A stretch of 64,000 nt of DNA. Origin: Ricinus communis. Lineage: Eukaryota > Streptophyta > Magnoliopsida > Malpighiales > Euphorbiaceae. The stretch is from contig NC_063257.1 of the NCBI RefSeq assembly GCF_019578655.1, positions 20,150,001 through 20,214,000 on the forward strand, read 5' to 3'. Below, piece after piece: positions 1-11,200 of this stretch; the stretch's first letter is position 1, and every line of letters begins with the position of its first letter. Position numbers and translations under genes: made by a program. Below the pieces are notes generated by a model that worked only from the letters and a program-made list of their open reading frames with translations, was not told the origin of the DNA and made no database searches.

Positions 1-115
1 GACCTAATGCACACAAATAGACGCATAGGGTGAGTGTTGGGAACAAATCACATCCAAATGTCCATAAAATCAATCTTAGAAACCCCATTTAGATGTGTGT
101 ATTTTACGCACATCA
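1..115 (-). repeat. Right end of an Athila A-type LTR (partial)
   Basis: These bases match the last ~115 bp of the two LTRs ending at 27488 and 34502, including the terminal ...TTTTACGCACATCA. The LTR continues off the left edge of the window. What follows at 116 is not the internal Athila sequence that follows the 27488 copy. I therefore infer the right LTR of a minus-strand element, or a solo LTR, inserted into the Athila element described next. The other end and its target duplication lie outside the window. Confidence 0.8.
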
Positions 116-551
116 ACCATGCTGATCAGCACGGCCTAGTGTTGCAGCCCGTGATGCCCACATAAACCATGGTGGAAGGGTGGAGTCCGGGCTTTCCTTC
201 GCCATCTCGAGTCACCAAACTCCCTACCTGCATTTAACACATATACGCACACATTTAGGCTATAAATCAAGTAAATAAATCAAACGGGGGAGTCCTTCTT
301 CACCGATTACCAAAAATTCAACATAAATTACTCAACCTTAAGTTCATACAACTATGTCTAATATATAAAGTAAGTGTTCTAAAGATCAACAAGCATGTAA
401 ACAAATGATAACATAAAAGTGGACCGAAGAAAAGAACATAAAAATATAATGGGAATGCCTCCTAAGGGCGCTTCTTTTTGGTTCTTGAGTCATTTAGCTG
501 GACTCAATATGGATCATTATTACAGGTACAGAATCATGTTAACCCACTGCT
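116..551 (-). other. Athila-1 3' non-coding region with conserved GGAGGCA box
   Basis: No reading frame is supported here. On the minus strand 451-508 contains a box (actcaagaaccaaaaagaag then ggaggcattccc) that recurs just after the pol region at 31661-31712, 39980-40033 and 53838-53882. It therefore marks the pol/3'-region boundary in these Athila elements. The rest, with a few GC-rich cggcc/gcacgg words at 121-210, is AT-rich and unassigned. Confidence 0.6.
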
Positions 552-1640
552 CAGTCTCTAACGAGTTTCTGTGATACATCTTGAGCCTATGTCCATTGAC
601 TTTGAAATCACCCTTCTCGGGATGATGAAGCTTGACTGTGCCATGTGGGAAAACTTGCTTAACTATGAATGGCCCCGACCATTGACTCCTGGGAACTCCT
701 TGGGACCTTTGAGCCTCTGATCATGCCACTTCTTTGTCTTTGCCTTGTAAATTGAGGAGTTTTCATACGTTTGTTGACGCCATTCCTCCAATTCACCCAA
801 CTGCCACTGTCTTTCCTTACTTGTAGAATCAACATCAAAATTGCAAGTTTTAAGGGCCCAAAGAGCCTTATGTTCTAATTCGACAGGTAAATGACAAGAC
901 TTCCCATACACCAGCCTATAGGGCGTAAAACATACGGAGGTCCTATATGCAGTTCTAAATGCCCATAATGCATCATCTAGTTTCGAAGCCCAATCCTTTC
1001 GACTTACACCCACAGTTCTCTCTAAGATGCGTTTTAAACCCCTATTAGTAACCTCAGCTTGCCCATTAGTTTGTGGGTGATAGGGAGTAGAGAACCGATG
1101 CGTTACACCATAGCGTCTGAGTGCCTTCTCCAATTGAGCGTTATAGAAATGTGTTCCCCTGTCACTAATTAGCGCTCTAGGTGTGCCAAACCTAGCAAAT
1201 AACCTTTTAAGGAACCTGCAAACAACTCTAGCATCATCAGTAAGTAAGGCCTATGCCTCAGGCCATTTGGAGAAATACTCAACAGCCACGAAGATATACT
1301 TATTACCATTTGAGGAAGGGAAGGGTCCCATGAAGTCAATGCCCCAAACATCGAATATATCAACTGTCTGCATACTGGTTTGGGGCATTTTATCACGTGC
1401 AGAGATATTACCTGAGCGCTATCAAGCGTCGCAAACCTGAACAAATGTCCTAGCATCCTGGAAGATAGTTGGCCAATAAAAGCCTGCATCTAACACCTTC
1501 CTAGCAGTATGGTTCGCCGCTTGATGGCCTCCTACAGGTCCTTCATGACAGTGCCTCAAAATTTGAAGACTCTCTTCGCCACAAACATATCGGCGGATGA
1601 CCTGGTCTGCACACACTCGATATAGGAAGGGATCTTCCTA
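552..1640 (-). pseudogene. Athila-1 integrase
   Basis: Integrase splices retroelement DNA into the host chromosome. From high to low coordinate the minus strand shows the zinc-binding N-terminus (HCHEGPVGGH then VCDA at about 1435-1560), the catalytic core with its first Asp in GIDFMGP, second Asp in SDRGTHF and Glu in NGQAEV, and a C-terminus running to about 560 (FKVNGHRLKMYHRN). All three catalytic acidic residues are kept. The last zinc-ligand CxxC is broken by two consecutive stops at about 1425-1431, another stop lies after FSKWPEA near 1257, and the frame shifts near 690 in the C-terminal domain. The longest open stretch is 663-1133. It follows RNase H directly, as expected for a single Athila polyprotein. 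Confidence 0.88.
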
Positions 1641-3338
1641 AATGTACTATTTCAAATCAGTAAAGAATTTCTTCTTTTGCTGATAAGTCATACCCTTTGG
1701 TAGACCCTAGCCACAAGATAGTTAGCATAATCAGAAAACTAAGGAGAATCGAAATATACCTTCAATGAATACAAGTGCTCCTCTGGAAATCGATCATCTA
1801 TCATGCTCTCATTAAGTGCTTCCAAGCTTGAATTCTCTAGTCTGGATAGGTGATCTCTGCCAGATTTTCTGCGCTCTTCTTGTCTCTAATCTCAATGTCG
1901 AACTCCTACAACAATAAAATCCATCTGACTAATCTTGGCTTAGCATCATGCTTATTAAACAAATACCTCAAAGCTGAATGGTTAGTGAAGACGATGGTCT
2001 TTGATAAGACGAGGTATGATCAGAATTTGTCGAAGGCATAAACAACAGCCAACAACTCCTTTTCTGTAGTAGTGTAATGTTCCTGGGCTCCTATTAACGT
2101 CTTGTTAGCATAGTAAATGGGTTGGAACTTTTTATCAAACCTCTGTCCAAGCACAGCTCCAACTGCATAGTCACTAGCATCGCACATTAGTTCAAAGGGC
2201 AACCCCCAATCAGGTGAAGCCATGATAGGGGCTGTGGTCAAAAGTTTCTTTAATAACTCAAAAGGAGACAAACATGCATCATTAAAAACGAAAGGTGCAT
2301 CCTTAATTAGTAATTGAGTAAGAGGCCTAGCAATTTCAGAGAAATTTCTAATAAATCTTCTATAGAACCCAGCATGGCCTAAGAAACTCCTAACAGCCCT
2401 AATAGAACTAGGGGGTGGTAGCTTAAATATTATTTCTATTTTAGCTCTATCAACTTCCATCCCTGCATGTGAAATCTTATGCCCTAAAATGACTCCCTCT
2501 CTCACCATAAAATGACATTTTTCCCAATATAGCACCAAGTTAGCCTCAATGCACCTAGCTAACATGCATTTTAGATTTTCCAAAAAGTGAGAATGAATTA
2601 CCAAAAATAGAGAAGTCATCCATAAATACCTCCATCGACTCCTCAATCATATCATCAAAAATGGCCATCATACACCGCTGAAACGTAGTTGGGGCATTGC
2701 ATAGACCAAAAGGCATCCGTCTATAAGCAAATGTCCCGTAGGGGCAGGTGAAAGTTGTCTTCTCTTGGTCTTCAGGTGTAATTGGGATCTGGAAGTATCC
2801 TGAAAAACCATCAAGGAAACAGTAAAACATATGTCCTGCCAATCTTTCTAACATCTAATCAATGAAAGGAAGAGGGAAGTGATCCTTCCAAGTTGCATCA
2901 CTCCTATAATTGATGCAAACTCAGAATCCCGTTACTGTCCGTGTAGGTATCAACTCATCCATTGCGAATTACTGTCATGCCTCCTTTCTTCGGCACAACC
3001 TGCACATGGCTCACCCAAGAACTGTCAGAAATAGGGTAAATCAATCCTGCATCTAGGAGCTTAATTACCTCTTCTTTTACTACTTCCTTCATGTTCAAGT
3101 TAAGTCGCCTTTGTGGCTGAACTACTGCTCTATAGCTATCCTCCATAAGAATCTTGTGAGAATAGAAACTAGGGTTGATCCCGGGAATATCAGCAATCTT
3201 GTAAGCAAAAGCATTCTTATGCCTCTTGAGTGCATTTAGAGTTTTTGCTCGCTCCTCGGGTTTCAAATCTACTGCAATAAGCACCGGTAACTTTTCTTTC
3301 TCATCCAAGAATCCATAGCTTAGCCGGGGGGTCCTCAA
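1641..3338 (-). pseudogene. Athila-1 reverse transcriptase and RNase H
   Basis: The minus strand encodes the pre-RT linker (IADIPGINPSFYSHKILMED, ~3170), RT palm and fingers (FYCFLDGFSGYFQIPITPED; YRRMPFGLCNAPTTFQ), the catalytic FMDDF motif near 2610-2630, then the WEKCHF / LGHKIS / SFLGHAGFYRRFI block. The RNase H domain starts around ELMCDASDYAVGAVLGQR (~2180) and continues past 2020 (FTNHSALRYLFNKHDAKPRLVRW, ~1900-1990). The frame shifts near 2590 right after the YxDD-type motif, and a stop ends the open stretch at 2020. The enzyme is inactive as it stands. Confidence 0.9.
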
Positions 3339-3925
3339 AAGAAGACTTCACTTTCTGCACTTCTGACCTGTCAAGAGAAAGAAAAGGATCAGTAGAACAG
3401 CTAGGCTCATTAGCCAACAAACTAGCGAGCTGCTCCAACACTTGCTCGTTGGACAGCTCCTGCTCCTCTCCTTGCAAAGCTACTTGCAAAGGATCATCAA
3501 GCAACATTTCCTGTAAATGAGACTCAACCAAATCATCCAGAATATCAATAGAAAATACATCATCATCATGGTCTAAAGAGTGTCTCATAGTAGTAGCTAG
3601 GTCGAAGGTAATGGTCTCATCGTCTACCCTAAGTTTAAGCTTTCCATCACAAACATCTATTACAGCCCTAGATGTTGCAAGAAAGGGTCTACCTAGGATC
3701 AAAGGCATAGTACTCTCACCTTCCATATCCATAACTACAAAATCCACAGGAAAAATAAACTTGTCTACCTTAACAAGCACATCTTCAACAATACCCCTAG
3801 GAATCTTAACAGTCCTATCAGCTAACTGAATGCTCATCCTAGTGGGCTTAGGTTCACTCAAACCTAATTTATTAAACAGACTAGTGGTCATCAAATTTAT
3901 ACTAGCTCCTCAATCAGCTAATGCA
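3301..3925 (-). pseudogene. Athila-1 aspartic protease and linker
   Basis: The retropepsin-like domain would cut the gag-pol polyprotein. The signature ADLGAS is seen as AD-stop-GAS at about 3905-3920: the Leu codon has become TGA beside the catalytic Asp. Downstream come KPTRMSIQLADRTVKIPRGI, VDFVVMDMEGE and MPLILGRPFLATSRAVIDV, the conserved flap and LGRPFL region. An acidic linker with ELSNEQVLEQLASLLANEPS follows, and the same linker is found in the Athila copies at 31.9 and 40.4 kb. Confidence 0.85.
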
Positions 3926-5774
3926 CCATTAATAGGCAAATTGCTAATGATACAGGGAATAGTAAAACTCCCTGGATCTCTCCTTTTGAATGGCAGCTTG
4001 TTCTAAGGAATAGCCGAAACTCCTCGTTAAGAGTCACTAGTCCCAAATCCTCCAACTTCCTTTTGTTACTCAAGATTTCCTTTAAGAACTTGGCATACTT
4101 CGGCATCTACGAAATAGCTTCAACAAAAGGCAGGTTAATCCGCAGTTGTTTAAACAAGTCAAGAAACTTACCAAACTGCTTATCAACCTTCTCCTACTTA
4201 AGTCGAGTAGGGTAGAGGACTGGTGGCTAGTACTCTCTCATAGGGCTCTTCTTCCTGTCTTCCACCTTTTCTTCTCCCATTGCCTCAGGCTCTGGCTCCT
4301 GCCTAGCTGGCTTATCCTGTATGAAAACATCCTCATCATTAGCTAAAGGTAGAGAGCTAGATAATTGCTTAACTGATCGCAAGGTGACAACCTTGCAATG
4401 CTCCCTAGGGTTTGACTCTATTGTGATGGGGAGTGATCCTTGTGGCCTCTTAGACAGCATTTTAGAAATCTGCCCAATTTGACTCTCTAAATTCTGGATG
4501 GATGCCTGCTGATTTCTAAGAGCACTGTTTGTCTGCTGGAATCTCATCTCTATCGACTGACAAACTTCATCATCAGCTCCTCCAAGTTAGATTTCTTTTC
4601 AGCTGGTGGAGGGGGCTGTGATGGTATAGCCTGCTGCTGCTGCTATGGTGGCTGTTGATGCAGTCTCTGAAAGCCTGGTGGACCCTGGGCATTGTTGTGT
4701 GTTGCTGTATGGGTTGTTCTGCTGTCTAGAGGCATTACCCATGTAGTCTACCTGTTCAATGTCAATAAAAACAATAAAAGAAGAATTATTACTCGAAGCA
4801 AACATACCTTCCGTATTATAGTTTGCACCGTAGTGCGGGCCATCGCAAAATTCACAGCTTATCTAGGCTGCATGAACCGGCATTTGAAGCTGGTCTAACT
4901 TCTTAGTCAAAAGCTCTACTTGAGCTGCCAAGGCTGTTATGGAGTCCAATTGATTGACCACTCCCTGCCTCACTGGTCGGCTCCTAGAAGACTGCCACTG
5001 GTAATTATTCATGGCCATCTCCTCTATTAAGTTTTGAGCACCTCGGCCAGCGTCTTCATCGTGCTGCAGATCAACCATTTGTCTAGTAGCAAGGTTTGAA
5101 CTGCTATAAAAGGTCTGCACCTGCATCAATACTGGTAGACCGTGGTGTGGATAACATTTCAACAAATCCTTGTACCTCTCCCAAGCATCATACATGATCT
5201 CGTCTTCCATCTGCACGAAAGAAGAAATGTCATTCCTTAATTTAGCAGTCTTAGCTGGAGGAAAGTGCTTGTAGAGAAATTTCTCAGCCAATGATCTCTA
5301 TGCCATGATAGTGTTGGCTGGGAACGACTGCAACCATCTTTTCGCTCGATCCCTCAGAGAGAAAGGAAACAGCCTCAACCGAATGGCATCATCAGTTGTT
5401 CCATTTATCTTGAAGGTGTCACAGATTTCCAAGAAGTTGGCGATGTGAGCGTTTGGGTCCTCACTCGGTAGTCCCCCAAATTGTACACTATTTTGCACTA
5501 TCACATTTGGATTTATTTCGAAATTGTTGGCTGCCACAGGTGGTCGCAATATGCTCGTTTGTGTCCCCTCAAAAGAAGGTCTAGCAAACTCGTACATAGT
5601 TCTGGCTTCATCCGCAGCCTGATTATTGTCCCTCATCCCTGCTGGTCGATTCACAGTAGCTTCAAACTCTATCCGCACCTCCTCTTCTTCTTGCATACGC
5701 TTCCTTAACAAATAGAGGGATCACTCTGATTCAGCAAGAGGGTCTGCAGTAGTAGGTTTAGAGCTTCTGGTCAT
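3918..5774 (-). pseudogene. Athila-1 gag
   Basis: Gag forms the particle core. The likely start is the ATG at 5774 (MTRSSKPTTADPLAESE), about 150 nt after the primer site. A TGA follows after 17 codons and the frame reopens to 5298. The retrotrans_gag core is clear (FGGLPSEDPNAHIANFLEIC; RLRLFPFSLRDRAKRWL; FLYKHFPPAKTAKLRNDI; CYPHHGLP). A second stop (expected Trp to TAG) sits at about 5296. A zinc-knuckle remnant CEFCDGPHYG lies near 4840, followed by the QQNNPYSNT stretch, the coiled region LRNQQASIQNLESQIGQISKML (~4470) and MPKYAKFLKEIL (~4080). Frameshifts separate these last parts. Confidence 0.87.
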
Positions 5775-5924
5775 AAACTACCTGAAATGGATACACAACA
5801 ACCAAAGAACACAAGAATAAATATAACACTAAAGAATAAATAAAAAAATTGAAAAGAAAAGGAAAATAGAAATGGCTAGATTAACAAAGAAAAACACAAA
5901 TTGAATCTAGTTCACAAAAAAATG

Positions 5925-5943
5925 TTCCCCGACAACGATGCCA
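5925..5943 (-). other. Primer-binding site, tRNA-Asp type
   Basis: On the minus strand TGGCATCGTTGTCGGGGAA lies six bases after the LTR end. It resembles the complement of plant tRNA-Asp 3' ends (TGGCGCCGTTGCCGGGG), the usual Athila primer, with a few mismatches. Confidence 0.75.
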
Positions 5944-6983
5944 AAAACTTGATATGCTATTTGGTGTAGCTAAATCCTAAGGCAGTGAACCTATCGATGC
6001 AAACTAGCACAAATGGTGAGTATCAAGGTCGTATTCTCAGGAAAGGGTGATCCTAGACATACTGTAGCGTCTTATGTTATCTAACCTAAACAAAATCAAT
6101 GAAGTATTATGCTATGATTAAATATGAACAAACAATTAATTAAATGTCAAATAATCTGAAAGGATTTAGGAAAATTCCTGAAGGAAAAAGCAAACCCTAG
6201 GGGACCTAAGCTAGTTGGATTTTAGTTAAGATAGAGATTATATTGATTATCAATTGCAATTACCCGTGGATGAAGTCTTAACTGAATTCGGTCTCCCTCT
6301 CGAGATAACCAAATTCCTAAACCTAATAACCTAAAGTTGGAATATCTTTCTAACAATCGATTATTCGATTAGCATTAAGGTTTAACCAACCTCTATTAAG
6401 CTTTTATTAATTCTTAATCCGGCTAGTCAATTACCCTTATCTCTAAGTGATTATTAACAAGTTCTTGCTATTCAAATTTCCAATTACTAAATGAATTTCT
6501 CAATCACATAAAGCAATCTAAATACCACAACTCACATTGTCTCATGAATAAAGTGATTTCTCATTAATAATGAAAGGAAGATGAAACAAGCATTGATAAT
6601 CAAAATCTCATAAACATTGAAATTAATCCAACAACATAGGAACCCCAAATGGGTTTGACAATTTAGTTACTTATACTAATAAGCAACACAAAATAAAGAA
6701 TAGATTCAGAAAAGTAAATTAAAGGTATGTACACCCTTCTTCTTTAAGTTGGATAAGAAACCCTAAATTCCCAATTTATAATAGTAATCCCTAATTTGCC
6801 TCTTGAATGTCCCCAAATATTGTCTTGATCTTCAATTTGATGTTAGAATAGTTGTAATCCTTTCTTCAATAGATGAAATGAACTTCTAAGGTCGAGTATT
6901 GAAGTTTGGAAGAAGATGGTTTACGCTTGTATAATGGAAATCAAGTCAGAAAATTAAACCCTAATTCAGCAAATCGTTTTTGC

Positions 6984-6992
6984 CTATATAAT
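6984..6992 (-). promoter_or_regulatory. TATA box in Athila-1 LTR
   Basis: ATTATATAG on the minus strand lies at the U3/R position expected for LTR transcription towards gag. The palindrome array at 7000-7230 sits immediately upstream. Confidence 0.6.
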
Positions 6993-6999
6993 CCCTTTA

Positions 7000-7230
7000 G
7001 CACGGCCGTGGTCAAGCCCGTGCTGATCAGCACGGCCGGAGTCCAGGCCGTGCTGGACCTCTACATTCCGCAATTGTTGACTTCTTCCAGGCCGTGCCCT
7101 AGCCGGTGCTGAGCCACCACAGGCCGTGGTGGAGGCCGTGGTGGCTTCGAGAACCGTGCCAAAATGGCACTCTTGGAGGAGGGCAACTATTTGATGATTC
7201 AGCACGGCCGGAGTCCAGGCCGTGCTCAAC
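7000..7230 (-). repeat. GC-rich palindrome array in U3 of Athila-1 LTR
   Basis: This otherwise AT-rich LTR contains repeated imperfect palindromes built on GCACGGCCGTGC, often as gcacggccggagtccaggcc followed by gtgct. Comparable arrays lie at 27105-27290, 31205-31490, 34120-34300, 37635-37890, 41600-41755 and 52215-52560. Confidence 0.75.
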
Positions 7231-7433
7231 CTTGGAATGCTAGTCCTCACTTAATTTGATGGATTCTAGTCCATAATTCCGCATATTTCCCTTGATTATT
7301 GATAATGTCCCTCGATAATGACCTGAAACATGAAAGGAACCAAAAGACAGGTGATTCTAGCATAAAACGAGATAACTATGCACAAAAATGTAAGAAATTG
7401 GGCATGTAAATATGTATAATATGATGCATATTA

Positions 7434-9783
7434 TGGATAAACTCAAGACAACCTTTATCATTGAGTGGGGGGTATTTTGCTACTAGGTCATGCCATTCAT
7501 GTTAAAGAACGCCAGGGCTACTTATCAATGGACGACCGTCATTATATTCCACGACATGATGCATAAGGAAGTGAAAGTGTATGTATATGATATGATGGTC
7601 AAGACTAGGACCAGTGAATGACATGTGGAGGCCTTGGATCGGTTCTTAAAGAGGGTTGAACATAATAACCTATGGTTTAACCTTAAAAAGTGTATATTTG
7701 GAGTTACCTTAGGCAAACTGTTAGGATCTTTGGTAAGTGAGAGAGGTACTGAAGTGGATCCTGACAAGGTAACCCAAGATAGAGAAGAAAGTTAGGGCTT
7801 CTTACGTCAATCTGCTCGCTGATCTACAAGCTATTAAAAAAGGCTCAAAAAAGGTGGTTTGGGATGAAAATGCCAGGCGGCCTTTGGGAGGATTAAGGAG
7901 TATCTAATAGCTCCACCAGTCTTATAGCCTCCACAACTAGGGAGAAGCCTCACCCTATATATAGCCGTAGAGGAAGAAGCCCTGAGGGCAATGCTAGCAC
8001 CAGGCTTTGAAGGAAGGAGTTGAGCACGTTGTGTATTACATCAATAAGAAGCTACTGCCCTATGAGAGTAAGTATAAAGAGGTAGAAAAGACGTGCCTAG
8101 AAGTAGCATGTTCGTCAAAGACGTTGCAGCACTACTTATAGTCTTACCACGTGTAAGTAGTGTCGACGCACAACCCCATGAGGTATCTGCAGGGGACACC
8201 CTCTATAGTCGAGAAGTTGGGGAAATGGCTTATCATGTTGACGAAATTTGTAAAGGGTCCAGCAATTGTAGAGTTTTTAGTGTATAACCCGATCACCGAC
8301 AATGAGCCTTGTGATTTTAAATTCCAAGACAAGGGGTTATCCGCCATTCAATCGTTTGTTGGAGACTGTATTTCGATGAGGCTATTAATCGGAAAGGAGT
8401 AGAGATAGGAATTCTATTGACAACCCCAATAGGCGAGGTGATCCTGCTAGCCAAGAAATTGGATTTATGGGTAACAAACAACATAGTTGAGTACGAAGCA
8501 TGCGCATTCGGTCTAAAAACCTTGCTCGCTATGTGAATCTATGAGGTGGACATTCTTGGGGATTCAATGTTGGTAGTATCACAAGTTACGGGCAAATGGG
8601 ACTTAAGAGAGGAAAAGTTAAGGCCATATCACGAGCATGTACGTGAAATGACTAAGTAGTTTAAAAATTACAAGTTCATGCATATTAGAAGGGATCAGAA
8701 CTAAATGGTCGTTGCCCTAGCAGGGTTTGATTAGTTTGGGAGAACCGAGGGAAGTCTGAATTCAAACCACTCATAATCACATAGTCATACGAGCCATGCT
8801 ACAAAAAGAAAGAAGAGTGGGTTAAGAGCACTGTACAAAACAATAAGCCATGGAATATTGACAGACAACAGTACCTAAAGAAAGGGATGTACCCCAAAGA
8901 GGCCACGGACGAAGACAAAGTAACCCTTTGTAAGCTGGCTCTGCATTTCCTTAGCCATCAGGCATGATTTACAAAAGAGGGCTAAATGGAGTACATTTAA
9001 TATGCGTTGATGAGCATGAAACATAAAGGATGATGGAGGAGGTCAACGCAAGCATATGTGGGACTCATATGAGTAGTCCCTATCTGGCTAAGAAGATCTT
9101 GAGACAAGGTTTCTTTTGGTTGACAATGGAGGGAGATTGCATTCGGTTCGTCAAGAAGTGTCACTAGTGTCGGATCCAAGCTAATTAGATTCACTTATCA
9201 CCCTCTGAGCAGCATGCAATGTATTCCCCATGGTCCTTCTCAGCTTGCGGGATAGATATCATTGGGAAGATAAGGCCCGCAGCTAGCAATGGACATCGGT
9301 ATATAGTGGTCATCATCAATTATTTCTCAAAGTGAATTGAAGCCGAGTTCTTTGCATGAATCAAGGCCAAGCAAATGGCCAAGTTTATTGAAAAGAATCT
9401 GATCTACCGGTATGGAATCCTATATCACAAGGTTTCAAATAATGGTGTTCAATTCCAAGCAGTGTTCAAGACCTTGATAACGAAATACAAGATTGAACAT
9501 CACAAGTCCTCGCCTAACAGATCGCAGCAAACGGAGCAATAAAGGCAATAAATAAGAATATAAAGAAGATAGTGGCTAAGACAGTGCAAACTTATAAGGA
9601 TTGGGTATAGCGCCTATCTTATGTTCTTTGAGATTACAGAACGACCATCCGTGCCATAATAAGAGCAACGCCATATGCATTAGTCTATAGGAGGGAGGCA
9701 ATATTGCCGTAGAAGTTGGGCTAAAATTGCTGAGAATTGTGGTGGAAGCCTAGATACCAGAAGCAGAATGGGCTCGGGGTAGG
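7434..9783 (+). pseudogene. Tat-1 reverse transcriptase, dual RNase H and integrase (part 1)
   Basis: The plus strand starts inside RT (MDKLKTTFIIEWG; ATYQ; degenerate YxDD as VYVYDMM at ~7575) because the Athila element replaces the upstream half. After RT comes a gypsy RNase H (~7900-8350, with THNPMRYLQGTPSIVEKLGKWL) and a second, archaeal-like RNase H (~8440-8735, TNNIVEYEACAFGL and GDSMLVVSQVTGKW), the dual arrangement known in the Tat lineage. Integrase follows: HHCC region near 9020-9180, first Asp in CGIDIIGK (~9250). The second Asp is mutated (SNNGVQF for DNG, ~9440) and the Glu region is frameshifted. The reading breaks at EAEWARG (~9778), where Tekay-1 is inserted, and resumes at 13964. 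Numerous stops are present. Confidence 0.85.
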
Positions 9784-11184
9784 TGCAATACCCGTAATTT
9801 TTGAATTTTAATTTTCATCAATTTTTAGGGGTACTTTCGTAAATAAATATTTTATGTATTAAATTGAGCATTTAATGAAATATTTTAATAATCGAGTAAT
9901 ATAAGTACCATTTAAATTACTATTATATAATAAATTACATTATATTAATTTTTGGAGAATCTTAAATATAGTTTTGTAATTTTAAGTAAATGAGTAAAAT
10001 CTTATTAAGTTAATTTTAACATGTACATTTATTTTTAAAATACTCAATGAGCCTAAATTAAAGTTGGTTAGTTTGGGGTATGAATAAATATATATATATA
10101 TTCATAGACACACACCCATATATACATTTACTATAAACATTTTCATCATTATTATTATTATTATTATTAACATTGCATCATCAATTTATGTTCCTTATAC
10201 TGGCGTTACTTAATTTTAGTATTTATTGTCGGATCGAATAACATTATAAATTTTTGTATATCATGTTACTTTAATTTTTATTGATGCTAAATACGTATTG
10301 TGGCTCAGGATGAGGCAACGGTAGAACATGCCACCTGATGGGCTACATCAGGACTGCGTGCACATCAGTGAAAATTAGATTCAGGTAATAGAAAAATATT
10401 CAGTGATGTGTCGTAGTTGAGCATAGCTCTCTAGGCTTATAGAATTTTGATTTGCCAGAGAAAGGTCCCTAGTCGAGCGTTGCTCTCTGACCGCCAGCTA
10501 TATTGGTACTTAAATGACCATACTGGACTTAAGGACCCTAGTCGAGCTTTGCTCTCTCGGTGCCAGTCTTATTGGAATAAGAGAGCCGAAAGGCTGCTAG
10601 AACTAGGGGTTTAGGGTTTTGCGGAAGTACTCATCTCGGATGTGTTAAAATTGCATATTCTTTTTTAAAATTATGATAGGACGCGTATTTATTATTCTGT
10701 GATATTCTATGCTATCTAAATAATTATTATTATATATATATATATATGATTGCTTTAATTCAGACTATATGATTTTAACTCACTCTCGAGAGTGACAGTC
10801 CTAATTTAATATTTCAAGTGTCAACTAGGTTTTCGACAACTCTTCTCCTTGGCAACCCGACTTCCTCCTTCGGGCTTAATATAATTGGATTTATTTGTAT
10901 ATCTGATTATTAAAAATCTAGATTCTTCGCAGTAGTGATTCTAAAGTTCTTATTTACTTTTGGCATATAAAACCAATTAAACATATGTTATCTAATTGCA
11001 CTGACGGACTAATTTAAATATGTAGTATTTGTGTGATTGAGTTTTGGTAATGAATCATTGTTTTAATGAATCAAATTATATTTTAATTGAGATATTGATT
11101 ATTTAGGCTTGCTACAAGTTTCGGTGGTTTTACGCCTACCCATTCCCTAGCACCGATCATGGGTCCACAGATCAGGTCGTGACT
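9784..11184 (+). repeat. Tekay-1 5' LTR, ~1401 bp
   Basis: It begins TGCAATACCCGTAATTT and ends ...GGTCGTGACT, with the terminal A mutated. The reverse complement of its ends matches the solo LTR at 17570-20524 and the LTRs of Tekay-2. It contains an ATT microsatellite (~10146-10169), TA runs (~10089-10100, 10730-10748), and gene-poor repeats with 'ccctagtcgagc..tgctctct' words at about 10430-10560. It is about half the length of the solo LTR. Confidence 0.85.
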
Positions 11185-11188
11185 AAGT

Positions 11189-11200
11189 TGGTATCAGAGG
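11189..11200 (+). other. Primer-binding site, initiator tRNA-Met
   Basis: TGGTATCAGAG, complementary to the 3' end of plant initiator tRNA-Met, starts four bases after the LTR. The same spacing and sequence occur on the minus strand at 50066-50077 in Tekay-2. Confidence 0.9.

Larger units (their letters stand above)
116..7433 (-). mobile_element. Athila-type Ty3/gypsy element 1 (left end interrupted)
   Basis: Read on the minus strand the order is LTR (7433-5950), primer-binding site, gag, protease, RT-RNase H, integrase and 3' non-coding region. This is the gypsy order, and the gag, RT and integrase motifs (NLVLYWEKCHF-type [16 protein letters not shown] in integrase) are those of the Athila lineage. 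It interrupts the reverse transcriptase of Tat-1, which begins abruptly at 7434. Several in-frame stops and at least one frameshift make it inactive. The 3' LTR is not in the window. Confidence 0.9.
5950..7433 (-). repeat. Athila-1 5' LTR (C-type), ~1484 bp
   Basis: The LTR runs TGATATGC...GCATATTA on the plus strand, a near-perfect terminal inverted repeat in which the final CA has mutated to TA. It aligns along much of its length with the LTR at 36598-38098 and partly with the A-type LTRs at 26039 and 33053 (shared AAGGCAGTG..ACCTATCGATG near the start). The sequence to the right, from 7434, is Tat-1 RT, so the insertion point is exact. Confidence 0.85.

Noticed and set aside
7000..7230. 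Regular repeats with spacers resembling a CRISPR array
   Set aside because: Repeats are imperfect, spacing is irregular, and the setting is a plant LTR.
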